In this document: piece after piece, positions 61,151-64,000 of the stretch
Layout of the letters: each line of letters begins with the position of its first letter
Numbering within the stretch: position 1 is the first letter of the stretch
Source: Auriscalpium vulgare
Lineage: Eukaryota; Basidiomycota; Agaricomycetes; Russulales; Auriscalpiaceae
NCBI GenBank assembly: GCA_019915015.1
Contig: JAHBBC010000049.1
Coordinates: 62,001-126,000 of the forward strand
Length of the DNA: 64,000 nucleotides
Reading direction: 5' to 3'
The notes under the pieces: generated by a model
Databases searched by the model: none
What the model was told of the DNA's origin: nothing
Seen by the model: only the letters and a program-made list of their open reading frames with translations
Program-made: the position numbers and the translations under genes

Positions 61151-63657
61151 ATGGCCGTTCCACCACGCACAATGGTGTACGCCGGCTCAGACAAGTCGGG
61201 GGCTACGGTGAGTCGCACATCACTTGCACACGTAGTCCACGCGCTGACAACGACACAGGCCGTCTTTGTTTTCGCGCTCCTTTCAACATTAGCAGTCTCC
61301 CTGGTGCTCATCAGGGCGGCCTATGTTGCACTCCATTCGATGCTTTGGAGGCGGGACGCCAACGAGACGTCGCGGGAAGCTTTCTTCTTCCGGTCGCAAC
61401 TCGGTCAATATGCCTTGTGCCTGCTCATCAGCAACTGGCTCAGCAGCATTGGGGGCATGATTGAGATTGACTGGATAACGACGGGAGCAGTCGTGACAGG
61501 TGCGTCTGAATGCCCTGTGGCTTCTCTGAAGTGTGTCTTACGACAGAGCCGCTCTCACAGGATCGTCGTGCACTGCGCAGGGTGAGTGTCTTCGAGATAT
61601 TGCCAAGAGGTCTATTTTGATGACCATTTACTAGGTGTCCTGACGCAAATGGGCCAATTCGGTTCCTCGTACTTCATCGTCGCGATGGGCATCCATACGT
61701 TCAACTCGCTCGTCCTCCGTAACCGGCAACCTCATTGGGTGGGCATCACCATCATTGCACTTGGTGTTTTTGGGGCCTTGGCGATTGGTATGACGTTTTA
61801 TGCGTATCTTGCAACTGAGGAGTGGCTGACTTTGCGCCCTGATCAATAGGCGCCATGCCAGCCGCCGTCTCCGACTCTGTTTCTGGCCCACTATACGCCG
61901 TCGTTGGCCTTGACTGCGGCGTCTCTAGGAACTATCCCGTTGCCCACATGCTCCTCTACTTTTTGCCTGTTCGTCGCCGCACAATATCTTCTCCTGACAA
62001 TGACTGACATTCCACGCAGATCTATCTGGCCGCGTTCCTTTCCACTATCTTTTATTCTCTTATTTTCTTGGTCCTTCGTGGCACCCTTACGATCAACGGT
62101 GGTCTCAAGTTCAAGCTCAACCCGCAGTACCGTTGGCGTTCGCAGTCCGGTGACTTTGAGGAGTACCAGCGATTCGTGAGCTCCATTGCTCGCTCATTGC
62201 TATGGTGCGTGGTCCCGTAGCTGCCTCATGCGCTTACGGCTGACATAGTCCTTGTAGGTTCCCCACAGGTACATCTCCCTGACGACGTTTGGTCGCCTGT
62301 ACTGACTGCGCTGGTGTAGTTTACTCTTTCTGCATGCTACCGTCGTCAGTGGTACAGCTCATGGACATTTCTGGCTCGCCTGCCTCCGTCGGTGCTATGT
62401 CATTTGCCTTGATCTTGGTCCATATTAACGGTACGTCTTTTCGTTGCATCTCACAAAGGCCTATATTTGACGGCAGCGTCAGGTGTCCTCAATGTCCTGA
62501 TCCTCATCAACGTCCTGAGGGTACTCGGCCCCGCTGTACGCGCCAACAGTTCTTCCTTTACGGCCCGCTCAGGGGACATCGAGAAGAACGGGAGCGCGGC
62601 GCCGGCTGTCCACGCCGCCTTCGCACCTCGCAGCATTCCTCGGAAATCCAGCCGCGTCCCCCCACCCAAGCCGGAGCGCCAAGGCTCCTTAGACTGGCGC
62701 AGCTCTCCCTTCGTCTCGCATCACCGGGCAAACTCCAGCGTCGACTCCACCTCCCGCCTGCTGACGCCGGTCCAAGAGCACGCGCGCTCCGCGAGTGCAG
62801 CAAGCATGGTGTCTGCCAGCTCTCTGCAGCGCAAAATCTCACCTCTCGCCGACACGATCCTCGCTCCCCCGCCGGCCGCTGCACAGAGGGAGATCCCCGT
62901 GGTGCCGCAGCTGCACCGGCTTTCTGTGACCGAGCACTCCGGTCCAGGGGGCCTGCCTGCCGCGCCCCGCAAAATGCGCTCCCCCGTGTCTCGTGAGATC
63001 GTCAGTCCTCCACAGCTGCCCGAGTCTCCTCAGGACGACCAGGCGCGGGATCTCTTCCACGAGGCATTCAGGCCGCGCGCGGACTCGTCCGGCTCCGAGT
63101 ACTCGCCCGACCGCACGTCCTCCGGCGACGGGCACAGCTCGCTCATCAGCATGTACCTCTCCCGGACCTCCTCGACAAACGCCCAGCTCCCGACATTCCC
63201 CGTGAACGTGCGCGAGTCGCACCGCGGGGCGCGTGGGCTGCAGGCGTCGGCGTCGGTCACCGCGGTCGGTGGGCGCCCGCCCGTCGCGCCGCCGCTGCCC
63301 ACGCCGCCCGCCGCCACCTCGCCCGCGCTCTCGTCGCCGAGCCACTACGGCGGCACGGAGTACGCGAGCGACTCGGACATCGCGCTCAGCCCGCCGCCGC
63401 TGCCCCCGCTCCCGACGTTCCCGCGCCACACCCCACTGCGCACGTCCATCGACTCAGTGCGCAGCTCGCGCGCGCTGCCCACCCCGCCGACGATGCACTC
63501 GGTTCCCCGTCGCTCTCTTGACGAGACCGGCGGCCGTCCGAGCGTGCCCGGCCTGCACATCCGCAAGGCGAGCATGGCGAGCTTGAACACCGTCGGGCGC
63601 AACGCGTCCGTGCGCAGCAACGCGAGCATGAGCCAGGCGTACGGTGGGTATCTGTAG
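61151..63657 (+). CDS. Seven-transmembrane G-protein-coupled receptor (Git3/cAMP-receptor-like)
   Basis: Plasma-membrane receptor. Start MAVPPRTMVYAGSDKSGAT. Hydrophobic spans in order: FVFALLSTLAVSLVLIRAAY; QLGQYALCLLISNWLSSIGG; GQFGSSYFIVAMGIHTFNSL; WVGITIIALGVFGALAIG; HMLLYFLPIYLAAFLSTIFY with SLIFLVLRG; SLLWFPTVYSFCMLPSSVVQ; and MSFALILVHINASGVLNVLI. Conserved IEIDW, LNPQYRW and the seven-span layout fit the fungal Git3/Gpr1-type nutrient receptors. A C-terminal tail of about 370 residues, very rich in Ser, Pro and Arg (SRVPPPKPERQGSLDWRSSP, LSPPPLPPLPTFPRHT), should be cytosolic and heavily phosphorylated. It ends NASMSQAYGGYL. About six introns. The ligand is unknown; carbon-source sensing is inferred from the family. 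Confidence 0.82.
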
Positions 63658-64000
63658 GTGGATGGTTTCCGGCTTGAGGTTGTGATTGCGTTACTGTTGG
63701 ACTTTGGGGGACACTTGGGGGGGGTGTCCGTTTGTATCATGCATGGCATTTGTTGTAGAAATACTTGACGACACTGACGATATCGCTGTACATTTACTGC
63801 CGTTGATGATCCTCGGTGCTACGCCATCCGTTTCGCATTTTCTTACACACTCTTTTGCTAGACTTCCCGTATCATTATTATGCTTTGCATGTACGCATTC
63901 GTGACACATGTCAATACTGGATAGCGCATGCGCTGCCCTGTACCCCACGCCCCACGAATGTCTTTGACCTCGGACCTCGAGGCGCGGTGCGCAAGCTGAA
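63658..64000. other. 3' flank of the GPCR gene
   Basis: 343 bp to the window edge with no recognised gene; probably 3' UTR and spacer. Confidence 0.4.

Overview
This is a nuclear window from a filamentous basidiomycete, most likely an Agaricomycete. The genes are dense and broken by many short GT-AG introns of about 50-60 bp. The gene set is fungal: homocitrate synthase, a hybrid histidine kinase, a fungal-type sesquiterpene synthase, cystathionine beta-lyase. It also holds protein families that I know mainly from mushroom genomes, such as DUF6589 proteins and amplified RecQ-like helicases. Gene models were built by hand by joining frames at plausible splice sites, so outer boundaries are firmer than internal exons.

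Left part (1-17 kb): a partial crotonase; a complex I 12-kDa subunit; TRAP-alpha; Swd2/WDR82 divergent from RPB5; a 2.3 kb stretch with no recognised gene; a sesquiterpene synthase convergent with a mevalonate kinase whose reading frame is continuous with an upstream cystathionine beta-lyase (an apparent fusion); a ZNHIT1/Vps71 gene divergent from that fusion; homocitrate synthase; and 1.4 kb of apparently empty DNA.

Middle (17-30 kb): a large double-GAF hybrid histidine kinase, dolichol kinase, and uracil-DNA glycosylase with two in-frame starts that could serve mitochondrion and nucleus.

Mobile island (30.0-41.1 kb): two intact-looking DNA transposons lie side by side. The first (29987-33374) is a PIF/Harbinger-type element with 68-bp inverted repeats, a DDE transposase and a convergent SANT-like accessory gene. 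The second (33579-41141) is 7,563 bp long, with 349-bp inverted repeats that appear identical and a perfect 9-bp target duplication. It carries a divergent pair: a DUF6589 protein and a RecQ-like helicase. I know of no description of a transposon built this way, and I consider it the main discovery candidate here.

Right part (41-64 kb): an unusual bZIP factor, the TFIIH helicase XPB/Ssl2, the branchpoint-binding protein BBP/SF1, an NSUN5/Rcm1 rRNA methyltransferase, a Ydj1-like DnaJ with a CaaX box, a secreted GPI-anchored ThuA-like protein, a Rieske-AIF-type oxidoreductase, DNA polymerase eta and a Git3-like GPCR. Most are single-copy housekeeping genes of transcription, RNA processing and DNA repair in alternating orientation. 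Apart from the isoprenoid trio (mevalonate kinase, sesquiterpene synthase, dolichol kinase) they do not form one pathway.
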